Notes: generated by a model not told the origin, from the letters alone. A DNA stretch of 64,000 bases from Allomuricauda sp. (GCF_013911645.1 NZ_JACESV010000002.1:930001-994000), one strand, 5' to 3'; shown: positions 54,823 through 64,000, counted from the first letter of the stretch. A program made the numbers and translations.

Positions 54823-54886
54823 GTGGGCTGTACTGTCTTTATCGCCAGAACTAAAGACAAGAACATTAAAGTTTCTGTACAGCCCA
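54823..54886. repeat. Nested inverted repeat, arms TGGGCTGTAC/GTACAGCCCA
   Basis: Outer 10-base arms enclose an inner GTCTTTA/TAAAGAC pair, giving a two-stem or branched fold. Confidence 0.55.
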
Positions 54887-55020
54887 ACATTCTTTGTTTG
54901 TCATGGGTTAAATCTACTTCGGTTTCATTAAAAAAAGTGGTGCAATTTGATGAATGCATGTTTTGAGTTTATGGATGGCCGTTATGGGTTTATCTGTATG
55001 TTTGGAAAAGGGACAAAAGT

Positions 55021-55060
55021 GTAAAATGGGATTTCTGTTTTAAGGAAAATCCCATTTTAC
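55021..55060 (-). terminator. Perfect 14-bp hairpin, possible terminator of the 55112 gene
   Basis: GTAAAATGGGATTT (55021-55034) and AAATCCCATTTTAC (55047-55060) pair perfectly around a 12-base loop, 50 bases past the stop of the minus-strand gene. There is no clean T run, so termination is a guess. Confidence 0.45.
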
Positions 55061-55111
55061 GTTTACATGAGAACACTAAAGAAGAAAGCATTAAGTATTT
55101 TGTAATTGTTT

Positions 55112-55783
55112 TTATGTGGTTGCAAATAGCCGCTCCTTTTTAATTTGTTCGATGGGTCTAGTTACGGCACGTACTTTTTTTCGTTGGGGCATTTTTGCAA
55201 CATAGTGTCCTTTAAAATCTATAGAAGCTATATTGCTGAAGTGCCCTAGTACCTCTTCAAAATCATGTATGTTTATCCCGGCCTTCTCCAAACTTTTATG
55301 GATGGTGTAATTGTTTGGTGAGGCTCCCCAATTGCCATAGATTCTTTCATCGCTGAATCTTATAATCAACATTTTAAGGTTTTTTAAATGATAGGTGGGG
55401 ATATGAAAATGGGACACCCCATCTTTCAGTGATTTAAAGGTGACATATACTTTCCCAACATTCTTGTAAACATTTGCTTTATAGCCCATGGCCGCATTGT
55501 TCAAGGGTAGTTTAAAGTAGGTGTCCTCCGATTCCAGATAAAAAAGGATTGGATTTTTGTGAAGTACTTCTTCAGTAATTTGGGGAACCTCTATGCTTAA
55601 GGACCAACTGGGCAATTGTTCCCTAATGTCAAACGATAATAACTCTACCGTATTCGGAGCCATAGGTTTATAATCATCCTTCCGGGCTTTTGTTAAAGAA
55701 ACGGATTTGTTTAAAAGATAAAGTGGGTATCCAATAATTACGGCTGCACAAATCAATGTCCAAATAATGGTCAATAAATGCAT
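55112..55783 (-). CDS. Membrane-anchored protein of unknown function
   Basis: A 223-residue protein with an N-terminal membrane helix (LLTIIWTLICAAVIIGYPLYLL, residues 3-24) and a soluble remainder. Distinctive segments are DIREQLPSWSLSIEVPQI, FYLESEDTYFKLPLNNAAMGYK and NWGASPNNYTIHKSLEKAGI, with a basic C-terminus (PQRKKVRAVTRPIEQIKKERL). No family was recognised. It stands alone between two gaps. Confidence 0.6.
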   Translation of the reverse strand: MHLLTIIWTLICAAVIIGYPLYLLNKSVSLTKARKDDYKPMAPNTVELLSFDIREQLPSWSLSIEVPQITEEVLHKNPILFYLESEDTYFKLPLNNAAMGYKANVYKNVGKVYVTFKSLKDGVSHFHIPTYHLKNLKMLIIRFSDERIYGNWGASPNNYTIHKSLEKAGINIHDFEEVLGHFSNIASIDFKGHYVAKMPQRKKVRAVTRPIEQIKKERLFATT

Positions 55784-56093
55784 AATTCATTTTTTTGATT
55801 AAGAATTTGGGAACTTTAATCTTATAGCAAGAAACGAATAAAAATGGGAGGTTCACCCCTATAATATACGGATGGTGCTTCTCAATTGACGAATGCAAAA
55901 CCATCGATTAAATGTCTGTTTTAATGGATGAAACGCATCCATCATGGTTTTACCCTATTATTTAAAATCAACAAAAGTGTTCCAAGTTGTGTGCTTTGTA
56001 TAAGAGGACCGATTGTTAAAGCAATTGATTGATAACAAACAATTTAATAGAACTACATTCATGTGGAGACTATATAATATTTGGGGATGGATT

Positions 56094-56459
56094 TTAATCA
56101 AATCCATACGAATTGAGTTCAAGAATACTTAATTCAAATATTTTTTCGTCATCCATGTGCTTTGCAAGCAATGTTAACTTGTCGATTTCTTGTTCCAATT
56201 CAAACACCCTTCTACATAATTGGGTAATTTCTTCAACTTCCTCCTTGGACAAATGTTCTTTGGAGTAAAGTGTTGGGCTGGCCCCATGGTATACTATTGC
56301 AGAATTGCGAATCATGTAGGAACGTACCTTGCCTTGGTCGCCGATGAAGCTGTCCAATGCCTCGTTTCTTTTATCCAATCTTATTTTTAGTGCCTTACAT
56401 CACTTGGATATTGCACTCTTGATTTCTTTGCTGGTTTTCTCAAAAATAATATTGCTCAT
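56094..56459 (-). pseudogene. Small conserved-looking protein gene interrupted by an in-frame TGA
   Basis: From ATG at 56459 the frame reads MSNIIFEKTSKEIKSAISK, then TGA (56400-56402), then CKALKIRLDKRNEALDSFIG and on for about 100 codons to 56094. The continuous reading on both sides points to one gene of about 120 residues with a nonsense change, for example from CGA. Alternatively a shortened 94-residue product could start at a TTG (56378). The body is helical (SKEEVEEITQLCRRVFELEQEIDKL) and of unknown function. Confidence 0.55.
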
Positions 56460-56522
56460 CAAGCAAACTTTTTGTTATTAATTTCATACAACTTTGGGGT
56501 CTTGTCCAGATGCCAACTTTTT

Positions 56523-56891
56523 TCAGTCGTCCATTTGTTCCAATTTTCCGACTACCCCCATAACATCGTAGTTGGCAATTTTTCTGGTACTGTAATTTCT
56601 CTTTATGTGGTTTACATAAGTGTGAATTTCTAAGGTATAATAGTTTTCAAGCTCAAAAATGGGGTCTTTGTTGACTTCAAAACTTTCATCAATCTTCATT
56701 TTTCCATAAGCTCTGGCATGGTACACTGTTTTGTGGCTGTTGTTTTCAGAGTCCATCCACTCTATGGTAACCTCAATAAAATCATCCATTCGTTCCCTAA
56801 GTTTATAGGTCGCATGTTTAGGTATTTTTCCAAATTCATATTCAGATTTTACAAGGTCTAAAATCCACTTTTCTAGAAAATTTCCTTTCAT
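56523..56891 (-). CDS. Protein of unknown function, 122 residues
   Basis: A cytoplasmic-looking protein starting MKGNFLEKWILDLVKSEYEF. It continues TYKLRERMDDFIEVTIEWMDSENNSHKTVYHARAYGKM, ending in an acidic LEQMDD tail. It has no signal, membrane helix or known motif. It is close upstream of the TGA-interrupted gene on the same strand, possibly a unit. Confidence 0.55.
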   Translation of the reverse strand: MKGNFLEKWILDLVKSEYEFGKIPKHATYKLRERMDDFIEVTIEWMDSENNSHKTVYHARAYGKMKIDESFEVNKDPIFELENYYTLEIHTYVNHIKRNYSTRKIANYDVMGVVGKLEQMDD

Positions 56892-57119
56892 TGTAAATTA
56901 AGTTTTAGGTGTTCTGATTTGGGCCCATTGCTGGGCTTTTGGTTCAAATTTTAATATGGAGGTTGATGGTTGTGCTCCCTGTTTTGAGACATTGGAACCT
57001 TGTTTCACCAAGATTTAACTTATAAATGCCGGTATAATCTGATTTTATGGGAGCACATAAAACAAGAGATTTTGGGCAGTTGGGCAACCTTTTTTGAAGG
57101 ACTGCTCTCTATTTAAAAT

Positions 57120-58133
57120 TTATTTATCTATATGCAATAATTCATTAAACCAGTCGAGTGCCTTTACCCGGGCTATGGAACTCTGATCGTTATCATCAAA
57201 ATCAAATCCGTGACCGACCCCTTCGTATAGGTTGAGCTCCACAGGTAATCCTTTTTGTTTTAGGATATCGACCAAACAAAGTGTGTTCTCCGAAAGATAA
57301 CCTTCGGTAGGAACTTGGTACAGCATAGGTGCGTAGGGCTGAAAGATATTTCCATCCAAGGCATTGTCTCCACATGGACTGGCCCCCCAATAATTATACC
57401 CGCCAGAACCTCCATAATAAAACACACCGCCAGCAAAACCAGTACTTGGCTTTGGTTCAGGAGGCATTACGCCCGAAGCGGTATCGTATTTTTTCCCATC
57501 AAAACTTTGAGTCCATTTCCACCCTTTTGGCGTAGTGTCGGTATTATACAAAGTTGCCGCTACGGCGCTGGCACCATCGGAAAACCCCAACAGACCTATA
57601 TCTTTGGGTCTTACCACCGGACTTCCATCGGTGAATGTTAAGTTCTTGAGCATGGCCAATGCTGCGTTTGCATCCCTGGGCCTTATAAATTGGGAACTTA
57701 TTTTAAAGTTGTCGGGAGCGGTGGTCCATTTGCCCGTTCTTGTGGATACGCCCCTGCCCGAGTAGCTATCCACAAATGCACCAACAATACAGTTATCATC
57801 AAACAATTTACGCCATTCGTTGAATTGGCCGGACATGATTCCTTTGCTGGAATCGTGGTTTGTCCACATACCATCCGAACCATGCATCACAACCACTGCA
57901 GGGTAGTTTTTTTTATTGCAATTTTTAGGGATGGATAAATAAACGGGAACTATGCCATTATTCACTTTTAACTGAATAATGGTGTCCGTAGTTGTGGATG
58001 AAATTACAGCCTTTCCATTAATAGTGTCCGATGGAAAACCATCGTCATCATCACTACAGGATGATGCGACGCCCAAAAGGGCCAAGAGAGCAAGTAGGTT
58101 GAGTTTTTGGAACGATTTAAGAAAATTTTTCAT
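57120..58133 (-). CDS. Dienelactone hydrolase-like lipoprotein
   Basis: An alpha/beta-hydrolase of about 337 residues tethered by a lipoprotein signal (LLALLALLGVASSCSDDDDG, Cys near residue 26). VVMHGSDGMW marks the oxyanion strand, LLGFSDGASA the nucleophile elbow (here GFSDG with Ser), and GVGHGFDFDD the catalytic His. Relatives cleave dienelactones or other esters. It lies 18 bases after the PorP gene on the same strand; the product could work on the surface. The start at MKNFLKSF was preferred over MTMKN at 58139. Confidence 0.85.
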   Translation of the reverse strand: MKNFLKSFQKLNLLALLALLGVASSCSDDDDGFPSDTINGKAVISSTTTDTIIQLKVNNGIVPVYLSIPKNCNKKNYPAVVVMHGSDGMWTNHDSSKGIMSGQFNEWRKLFDDNCIVGAFVDSYSGRGVSTRTGKWTTAPDNFKISSQFIRPRDANAALAMLKNLTFTDGSPVVRPKDIGLLGFSDGASAVAATLYNTDTTPKGWKWTQSFDGKKYDTASGVMPPEPKPSTGFAGGVFYYGGSGGYNYWGASPCGDNALDGNIFQPYAPMLYQVPTEGYLSENTLCLVDILKQKGLPVELNLYEGVGHGFDFDDNDQSSIARVKALDWFNELLHIDK

Positions 58134-58151
58134 AGTCATATTTGTTTTAAA

Positions 58152-59111
58152 TTAATAGGTGCAAGTGCAATTGGAAATTCCTTGGAAGAGGTCAATGCCC
58201 AAGGTTATTACATGGGTCCCGGATGAGTACCCCAATATTTCGGTCATTACGGCCTGGTAGGAATACCCAAAGTAAAAGTCCCCCTTTTTAAGCCCAATGA
58301 TCGGAGCTATATAAAGTGGAGATCCTAATTGATCATTTAAAAATCGGTAGGTTATTCCAGCATAGTAATAGTCTAAAAAATCAAACCATTTAAACTTTGT
58401 ATTTATGTCAGTAATCGATCTCCCATCATTTTCAAAATATTGGAAAAAGACAGAAGGCTCAATTTCAAAATCGGCCCTTCTGTTCTTTCTGAACTTATAT
58501 CCGGAATACACATTATAGTTCCGCAACTTATCGGGTTCATAAACAGGGTTGAACTTTTCAAAATCCTTATCCAGAATGTTGGAGACATTGAGACTGAGGT
58601 AAAATCCACCACGCCTGTACAAAGTTCCAACATCAAAGTTTGGGTTGCTTGAAGATCTGTCGTTTGTTATGGCAGGATCGCCGTCAGCATTAGGGTCAAA
58701 GTTTTCAATATCAAACCTAATTTGATTGAGATTAAAGGAGAGGGCAAAGGAGAAATAATGGTCCTCATATTTATCAATGGTCAAGTGGTGTGCAAAGGAA
58801 ACCTTACCGCCACGCTGTTTGGTTTCCCCGTTGGAATCGTTATAGAGCACCATCCCGATTCCCGATCGGTTCCCCAGTCTAACATCGGCGGACAACGATT
58901 GGGTGTCCGGAGCATCCTTAACACCCACCCATTGTGTTAGACCGTTCATCCTCACCTTTACAAAGTTGCCGATTCCCGCAAAGGAAGGCGACATCAAAAA
59001 AGGATTGTCAGATAAGTATTGCGACAATTGGGGCACGGTAAGTTCCTGCCCCTTGACGAGGAATACATTCATTAATATTAAAAAAACTACAATTCTTTTC
59101 ATTGATTTCAA
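58152..59111 (-). CDS. PorP/SprF-family type IX secretion membrane protein (second copy)
   Basis: A 319-residue outer-membrane type protein. The signal peptide (IVVFLILMNVFLVKGQ) is followed by SQYLSDNPFLMSPSFAGIG and LTQWVGVKDAPDTQSLSAD, the PorP/SprF signature, and a strand-rich remainder. It is two bases after the stop of the giant type B adhesin gene, repeating the arrangement at 46.7-50.7 kb. It probably assists export or surface attachment of that adhesin. Confidence 0.9.
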   Translation of the reverse strand: MKSMKRIVVFLILMNVFLVKGQELTVPQLSQYLSDNPFLMSPSFAGIGNFVKVRMNGLTQWVGVKDAPDTQSLSADVRLGNRSGIGMVLYNDSNGETKQRGGKVSFAHHLTIDKYEDHYFSFALSFNLNQIRFDIENFDPNADGDPAITNDRSSSNPNFDVGTLYRRGGFYLSLNVSNILDKDFEKFNPVYEPDKLRNYNVYSGYKFRKNRRADFEIEPSVFFQYFENDGRSITDINTKFKWFDFLDYYYAGITYRFLNDQLGSPLYIAPIIGLKKGDFYFGYSYQAVMTEILGYSSGTHVITLGIDLFQGISNCTCTY

Positions 59112-59113
59112 TT

Positions 59114-62100
59114 TTATCTGTACAGCGTAAAGTGTCCAACAAACTCACGCCCCGATCCATCATTAAGTTTTACGATATACCAGTAGTCTCCAGAAGGCAT
59201 TGGTTTGGAATTGTACTCTCCATTCCATTCACCTGTTGGGCCCAAAATCTGAATTTTCCTTCCATATCTATCAAAAATGTAAGTTTCAATATCTGGAAAC
59301 AATTCAGTATTTTTTGGACTCCAATAATCATTTTGTCCATCATTGTTCGGAGTGAAGAAGTCTGGAATTGATATATCCACTAAATTCATCGTGGTATTTT
59401 GCATAACCTCACATCCGTTACTATCCACCACTCGAACCGAGAAAGTCCCACTTCGATCAATGGTATAGGTATTGGAAGCGGTTCCTTCATTATTGTCAAA
59501 ATAATAGGTGTAAGGCGTTGCTCCGCCAGTGACATTTGCGGTTATTTGATTCACATATTCACTTGCTAGCGTTAACTCTAATTGCTCAAAGTTTTCAACT
59601 TCAAAAGGAACTTCTGCCATACAACCATTATTATGCATTATGGATAGCGTGTGTTCCCCAGAAGTGATATTTCCAAAGTTGGGACTTAGGACAAAATCAT
59701 TGGGGTCCGTGGAATCCAGAGCATAGAGTACATCATTGCTGATGGAGGGGTCGAATAAGGTAACCGCAATAGTATTTGATGGAAGATTTGAATCGCACAA
59801 ATACATCACTTCAACCGAAGCACCAAGGTTTGGCCCTCCAGATTGGATTCCAAAGCTGGTAGTGGTTTGGCAACCCGTGTCATCAATTACGGTCATTTCA
59901 TAATTGCCAGGAGCCAAATCGTCAATATCAAACGAATTTGTATGAAAAACCATAGGCTCACCATTGTTCAACTGAACTGTAACGGGCAAAACTGCATCCT
60001 CAATAGCTACGGAAACAGAACCATTATTATTTTCCCAACAGCTTTCATGCTGAACATTTGTGGTTACATTGAATCCAATATTTATGTCTGCGTCGAAGGT
60101 GAAGGTTGCGGAATCCGCGGAGCATCCGTCGCCGTTGGTCGCTGTGATGACATAGTCGTCCCCGTCGTTGCCGTTGGAGATGGCGCCCCCTGCGCCCACG
60201 GTTAGCCCAGCGGGGCTGGATGTATAGGTCAGGTTCGCGTCATAGTTGTCCACGATGTTGGTGGCTGCCGCGGAGCAGCTCTCGGGCGTCACGGTAATGG
60301 TGGGCACGCCGGGTGATGGGTTTATGGTCAAAACCATTTCATCAGTTGTTGTACAGTTATCTATGCTAGTGGCAGAAAGTCTGAGAGTGACGTTTCCAGT
60401 ACTAATGTCGTTGGTTCCTGGTTGATATACTGCGTTGAGTATTGATGAATCAACGAAACTTCCATCACCAGTAGTGGTCCATTGTAGGGTATCGTACCCT
60501 GATGCGGTGGCTTCTGAAAGGGTATAATCTTCATTACTGCATACCTGTGCATCGTTTCCAGCGAAAGTTTCTGGGGCTGTACGATATGTGATTTCAACTG
60601 TATCGGAAGTTTGGCAATCATTGGGACCTGTGGCGGTCAGGGTGAGTGTAACGACATTGCCAATGTCGGATGCAGCTGGTTGGTATACTGCATTCAATAG
60701 GGTGTTATTTACAAAGCTCCCATTTCCATTGTGACTCCATTCCAAAGTATTATAACCAGATGCAGTTGCATCTGATGCAATAAAATCAGTTTCTCCACAG
60801 ACTTTAGAGTGTTCTCCAGCATCTACAACGGGAGATGTGTATATGGTGATTGTTTGTTTTACGTTAATGGAATTACCTGCAGCATCGGTTACTTGATAGG
60901 TTCGTATAATGGTTTCGGGATTGGAAAGGTTGTCAGAGGTATCATCGATCCATGTTACCGTAGGGATACCGCAATTATCATTTTCATCATCCACTACCGT
61001 AGGGTCTGGGTCTGGTGCTGTATTGCAGACGGTAATTGGGTCTGGGTCGGATGCGGTAGGGGGTGTGTTATCGCCATAACCAATGGTAAATACTTCTCGA
61101 TGATTAAAGGTTACATTTTCGAAATAGGCGTTTTTGCCTGCATCGATGCTTGTGGCTGGTATCTCGGTAATGGTGCCCGTTGTAAAATCACCATCGGTGT
61201 CGGTATCTATCAATAATTTGATGCCACAATTGCCATTGTCCAAAATATCGGAGCCTGAAAGGTCCACGCGAACACTTACTCCTGATATGGGCGTTACCCC
61301 TCCAAGTTGATTGCTTTGTACCCTCCATTCTCTTTCTATTCTGGATGTGATACCCACCGGGTCTGTTGGGAGTTCTGTGGCTATTTCGTTTATACTGCCG
61401 TTGTCGTTGGCCCAAAGGAGGTAGTTGTAATTATAAGTTGGCCATCCGGGAATGGTTGGTCTGCTGTCTGGATCTACATTGTCTTCACTAAAATCTGTGT
61501 TTGTGGAAATAGTGACAATGGCATCTGCATTTTCACTTTTGGAGATACGCTGATCTAATGTATAGCGAAGTTTTATTCCGCCATTTACGGCATCGTTGTC
61601 ATTGAACCGGTCAGCACCAATTCCTGCTATATCATGTTTGTAAGTGGTTTCGGCTTCCCAAATAATATCTCCATTAGCGGCTAGGTACCTGTAGGTGTCG
61701 TTACCTACAATGCTTCCCAATTGGGGACCATTATACAGGGTAATACCGTATTTTATGGCCAGATAGCTTTCGACTCTTCGGATATAGTTGCTGGGTAGGG
61801 ATTCATCAGCCAATAGCACTTCTGCAATATCACCGCTAAGGTTACGGTTGGGGTCATTGCTGTTGAAGTGCATCCCCAATCTGTTAAAAATTGAAAGACT
61901 TAAGTCTGCGGAGTTATCAAGCCTATTTTGAGAAATGTCGAGAATGCCATTTACATAAGTGGTCAAAGCCTCCTCTTCAAAGTTGATAACTTCTCGTTTA
62001 AAAACACCTATGGTTGGTTGTGCCAAAAGGTCAACATTTCCACTTTGGAAATAATCACTTCCCGGGGCTGACCATGTACGACCTACGGAGAAACGATTCC

Positions 62101-62746
62101 CATCTGCAATGCCCAATGATAAATTTGTGGTGGAACTATGATATGTGTCCATATCGCCACCAAATAGAAGGCGTTGGGTCTCTGCTGAATTTCCTGCTCC
62201 TTCTGCTTTGAATACAATGAATACAGTGATATTATCCCTGGAATTGGAGCGAAAATGCAAGGCTTGGCCATTGCCACTGCCATCAAACCGAACTACGGGG
62301 TTAAAGTTGATATTGTCTGTACTGTTTCTGCGAAGAACGGGCAATCCAGGAATGGAACCTGCTGGGTCGAGGTAATTTGGAGAACCAAAAGGATAATCAA
62401 AACCATCGGGATAAGGGAGTGGATAATCAGCTGGGGCGGGATGTTGAACAGCATCTTGCGGGGTAAACGTGACCAGATCGTACCAGGTGGAAACAGGAGT
62501 CCCATCTGCTGGTGGCAATGGGTAAGGATCCCAAAAAAAATTATTGCCGGGAGCTGCATTAATGGCTCTTCCCGCTTTAAACCATGTATCTACTTGATTT
62601 TGGCCATAGGTATTACTGTTTGAAAGGAACAGACAAAGTACAATTATGCACTGGAGTGTATATTTCAGCAAATCACCAAAAAGCACACTAGGTCCTTTTT
62701 TGGCTGATTTCTGTTGGAAAAAGAAATGGAGTAGAAGTTTCGTCAT
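59114..62746 (-). CDS. Giant secreted adhesin with LamG-like and Ig-like domains and T9SS type B sorting domain
   Basis: A 1210-residue protein. After a hydrophobic signal (TLQCIIVLCLFLSNSNTYGQ, near residue 50) comes a LamG/concanavalin-like domain (about 55-345, with PVVRFDGSGNGQALHF and IAEVLLADE...RRVESYLAIKYGITL). Next are an HYR-like segment near 570-640 (DNCGIPTVTWIDDTSDN), repeated PKD/Ig-like units (EHSKVCGETDFIASDATASGYNTLEW; then QVCSNEDYTLSEATASGYDTL), SprB-type repeats and a type B sorting domain (FTPNNDGQNDYWSPKN...IFDRYGRKIQ). A central block near 60100-60315 is much richer in G+C than its surroundings. Confidence 0.9.
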   Translation of the reverse strand: MTKLLLHFFFQQKSAKKGPSVLFGDLLKYTLQCIIVLCLFLSNSNTYGQNQVDTWFKAGRAINAAPGNNFFWDPYPLPPADGTPVSTWYDLVTFTPQDAVQHPAPADYPLPYPDGFDYPFGSPNYLDPAGSIPGLPVLRRNSTDNINFNPVVRFDGSGNGQALHFRSNSRDNITVFIVFKAEGAGNSAETQRLLFGGDMDTYHSSTTNLSLGIADGNRFSVGRTWSAPGSDYFQSGNVDLLAQPTIGVFKREVINFEEEALTTYVNGILDISQNRLDNSADLSLSIFNRLGMHFNSNDPNRNLSGDIAEVLLADESLPSNYIRRVESYLAIKYGITLYNGPQLGSIVGNDTYRYLAANGDIIWEAETTYKHDIAGIGADRFNDNDAVNGGIKLRYTLDQRISKSENADAIVTISTNTDFSEDNVDPDSRPTIPGWPTYNYNYLLWANDNGSINEIATELPTDPVGITSRIEREWRVQSNQLGGVTPISGVSVRVDLSGSDILDNGNCGIKLLIDTDTDGDFTTGTITEIPATSIDAGKNAYFENVTFNHREVFTIGYGDNTPPTASDPDPITVCNTAPDPDPTVVDDENDNCGIPTVTWIDDTSDNLSNPETIIRTYQVTDAAGNSINVKQTITIYTSPVVDAGEHSKVCGETDFIASDATASGYNTLEWSHNGNGSFVNNTLLNAVYQPAASDIGNVVTLTLTATGPNDCQTSDTVEITYRTAPETFAGNDAQVCSNEDYTLSEATASGYDTLQWTTTGDGSFVDSSILNAVYQPGTNDISTGNVTLRLSATSIDNCTTTDEMVLTINPSPGVPTITVTPESCSAAATNIVDNYDANLTYTSSPAGLTVGAGGAISNGNDGDDYVITATNGDGCSADSATFTFDADINIGFNVTTNVQHESCWENNNGSVSVAIEDAVLPVTVQLNNGEPMVFHTNSFDIDDLAPGNYEMTVIDDTGCQTTTSFGIQSGGPNLGASVEVMYLCDSNLPSNTIAVTLFDPSISNDVLYALDSTDPNDFVLSPNFGNITSGEHTLSIMHNNGCMAEVPFEVENFEQLELTLASEYVNQITANVTGGATPYTYYFDNNEGTASNTYTIDRSGTFSVRVVDSNGCEVMQNTTMNLVDISIPDFFTPNNDGQNDYWSPKNTELFPDIETYIFDRYGRKIQILGPTGEWNGEYNSKPMPSGDYWYIVKLNDGSGREFVGHFTLYR

Positions 62747-62997
62747 AACAAGTAGGTTTTAAAGATTTCTTGATGGGGCCAGTTCAAGAAATAGATTTGG
62801 TAAGTATAAAATAAGGCACTTTATACATACACAGGGTCAACCAATTAACCTATGTAGGGTTCCAATTGATGAAAGGCGCAAATGAGTTTACGGATGAAGA
62901 GTTGCCCTTATATAGAAATAGTCAATTTTGTAAGTATTGTCTTGTTATTATTAAGAATGATTGAACTCTGAAAGAATGCAGAAAACGATAAGTTGAT
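62747..62997. other. Upstream region of the 1210-residue adhesin gene
   Basis: No gene. CCTATGTAGG (near 62851) is a small palindrome; the rest is AT-rich. No certain promoter is visible. Confidence 0.35.
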
Positions 62998-63030
62998 AAA
63001 AAAAGGCCGCCAATTTTTTTATTGGCGGCC
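62998..63030 (-). terminator. Strong terminator after the OmpA gene
   Basis: GGCCGCCAAT (63005-63014) and ATTGGCGGCC (63021-63030) form a perfect 10-bp stem with a six-base loop; on the minus strand a run of seven T follows. Confidence 0.9.
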
Positions 63031-63110
63031 CAACCATCTCTGTTAGTGAAGAACCAAAGAGTTACACCAAACCTAGTTCTTACATTGATTTAAAAATATG
63101 GGCAGGATGG

Positions 63111-64000
63111 TTATTTTATCAGATTTATTTCTACTCTTCTGTTTTGCTTTCTTCCAATTTTTGTTCCATTGGAGGCGATTGGTTTTTCTTCACCATACCC
63201 AATGGCTGTTAATCTATTGCCTGAGATTCCCTCGTTGATCAAGAAATCCCTTACCGAATTGGCCCTGGCTTCCGATAGTTTTTGGTTGCTTTCTTTGCTT
63301 CCAACACTATCGGTATGTCCTTCCACGGTAAATTTGGCATTGGGGTATTCGTTCAGAATTTGGATGATATCTACCATCACAGTAACCGATTCTGGTTTGA
63401 TCGTTGCTTTTCCGGTATCAAAAAGGATGGTCTTGGCATAATCATTCAACTGTTTTTGAACTTCTTGGGTAACTTCTGGGCAGCCATTGTTGCTCACTGG
63501 ACCTGCTACTTTAGGGCAGTCATCATCCATATCGGCCAATGTATCACCGTCAGAATCTGGGCACCCTTTAAGTTCTGGGCTACCTGGGTCGTTAGGACAG
63601 CGGTCGTCTTGGTCTATGATTCCGTCCCCATCTGTATCGGGGCAACCATTGAATTCTTCAAGTCCCGCTGTGTTCGGACATTTGTCATCCTTGTCCAGAA
63701 TACCATCTCCATCGGTGTCGGGCCATGGGCATCCATTGTTTTCTTGTGGTCCAACTTCATTGGGGCAGTCATCGTCTTTGTCCAAAAGGCCATCACCATC
63801 AGTATCTGGCCAAGGACAGCCCGTATTTTCTATGGGGCCAGGGGTTTCTGGGCAACGGTCCATATCATTTTTAAGCCCATCTCCATCCTTATCGCGTAAT
63901 TTGCTTTGATATATTGGAACCTTGAGTCCGGCATAGACATCCAAGGATTTGGTCTGGCCAAAAATAGATGTTAGGATAGACCCCGATCCCAGATAGAAAG
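63111..64000 (-). CDS. OmpA-family protein with thrombospondin type 3 repeats (N-terminus outside window)
   Basis: An outer-membrane anchoring protein, read from the window edge to 63111, about 296 residues of C-terminal part. Five calcium-binding type 3 repeats ([38 protein letters not shown], and so on) precede an OmpA/MotB-like peptidoglycan-binding domain ([54 protein letters not shown] and a QNRRVEI end). The part before it ([14 protein letters not shown]) is the end of the beta-barrel. It has a strong terminator at 62998-63030. Confidence 0.93.
   Translation of the reverse strand, partial: FYLGSGSILTSIFGQTKSLDVYAGLKVPIYQSKLRDKDGDGLKNDMDRCPETPGPIENTGCPWPDTDGDGLLDKDDDCPNEVGPQENNGCPWPDTDGDGILDKDDKCPNTAGLEEFNGCPDTDGDGIIDQDDRCPNDPGSPELKGCPDSDGDTLADMDDDCPKVAGPVSNNGCPEVTQEVQKQLNDYAKTILFDTGKATIKPESVTVMVDIIQILNEYPNAKFTVEGHTDSVGSKESNQKLSEARANSVRDFLINEGISGNRLTAIGYGEEKPIASNGTKIGRKQNRRVEINLIK

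Larger units (their letters stand above)
54237..55111. other. 870-base gene-free region with three long inverted repeats
   Basis: No credible protein gene. Inverted repeats at 54693-54703/54768-54778 (11 bp arms), 54823-54832/54877-54886 (10 bp arms with inner GTCTTTA/TAAAGAC) and 55021-55034/55047-55060 (14 bp arms) suggest structured RNA or regulatory DNA. The last one may terminate the gene at 55112. Confidence 0.55.

Noticed and set aside
63487-63909. Plus-strand 140-residue Ser/Pro-rich frame opposite the OmpA gene
   Set aside because: It is the antisense shadow of the thrombospondin type 3 repeats.

Overview
This window comes from a member of the phylum Bacteroidota, most likely a marine Flavobacteriaceae of the Muricauda/Allomuricauda kind. 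The evidence is the type IX secretion cargo (C-terminal type A and type B sorting domains, two PorP/SprF-like proteins), TAnnTTTG-type promoters, a ribonucleotide reductase whose small subunit carries the ATP-cone, a fused OlsF-type acyltransferase, a LytTR/7TM-histidine kinase pair and the general gene content. The genus is an inference; no 16S gene is present.

Layout. 1-30 kb is core chromosome: mfd (C-terminal end cut by the window edge), a ligase-associated helicase/PdeM repair pair, TerB-like protein, fbp, a GNAT enzyme, aspartate kinase, bifunctional OlsF-like acyltransferase, small metabolic genes, mgtE-rsmA, a TPR protein, serS, an HTTM membrane protein, ribF, a large secreted reprolysin-like metallopeptidase with a lipoprotein partner, and pth-rplY-prs. 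Short palindromic repeats are scattered in the gaps, and two copies lie in frame inside mfd.

At 30453-30534 lies tRNA-Leu(CAA). Its 3' half plus its terminator is duplicated 12 kb away (30485-30587 and 42466-42569), bracketing an integrated element whose tyrosine recombinase sits next to the far repeat. Repeated GGTACAACA motifs lie at both ends and look like integrase arm sites. The cargo includes a same-strand module of abiEi, abiEii and a 995-residue TOTE-type archaeo-eukaryotic primase/SF2 helicase, which is the best candidate for a composite defence system. The rest is partly decayed: a CHC2-type primase remnant, an EgtD-like fragment, a quinone-oxidoreductase-like pseudogene with one nonsense codon, a PptA-like tautomerase, an exported protein, an exported DinB-like protein and a Crp/Fnr regulator. 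Two arrays of short repeats fill the gene-poor left end. Just outside the right att site is a broken nucleotidyltransferase toxin-antitoxin-like pair.

43-64 kb is core again: nrdB-nrdA, then two matched units of a giant type IX secreted adhesin plus PorP/SprF protein (46.7-50.7 kb on +, 58.2-62.7 kb on -), a siroheme-synthase-like dehydrogenase, a LytTR regulator with its kinase, a gene-free 870-base stretch with three long inverted repeats, several small unknown genes (one with an in-frame TGA), a dienelactone-hydrolase-like lipoprotein, and the C-terminal part of an OmpA protein with thrombospondin type 3 repeats at the right edge.
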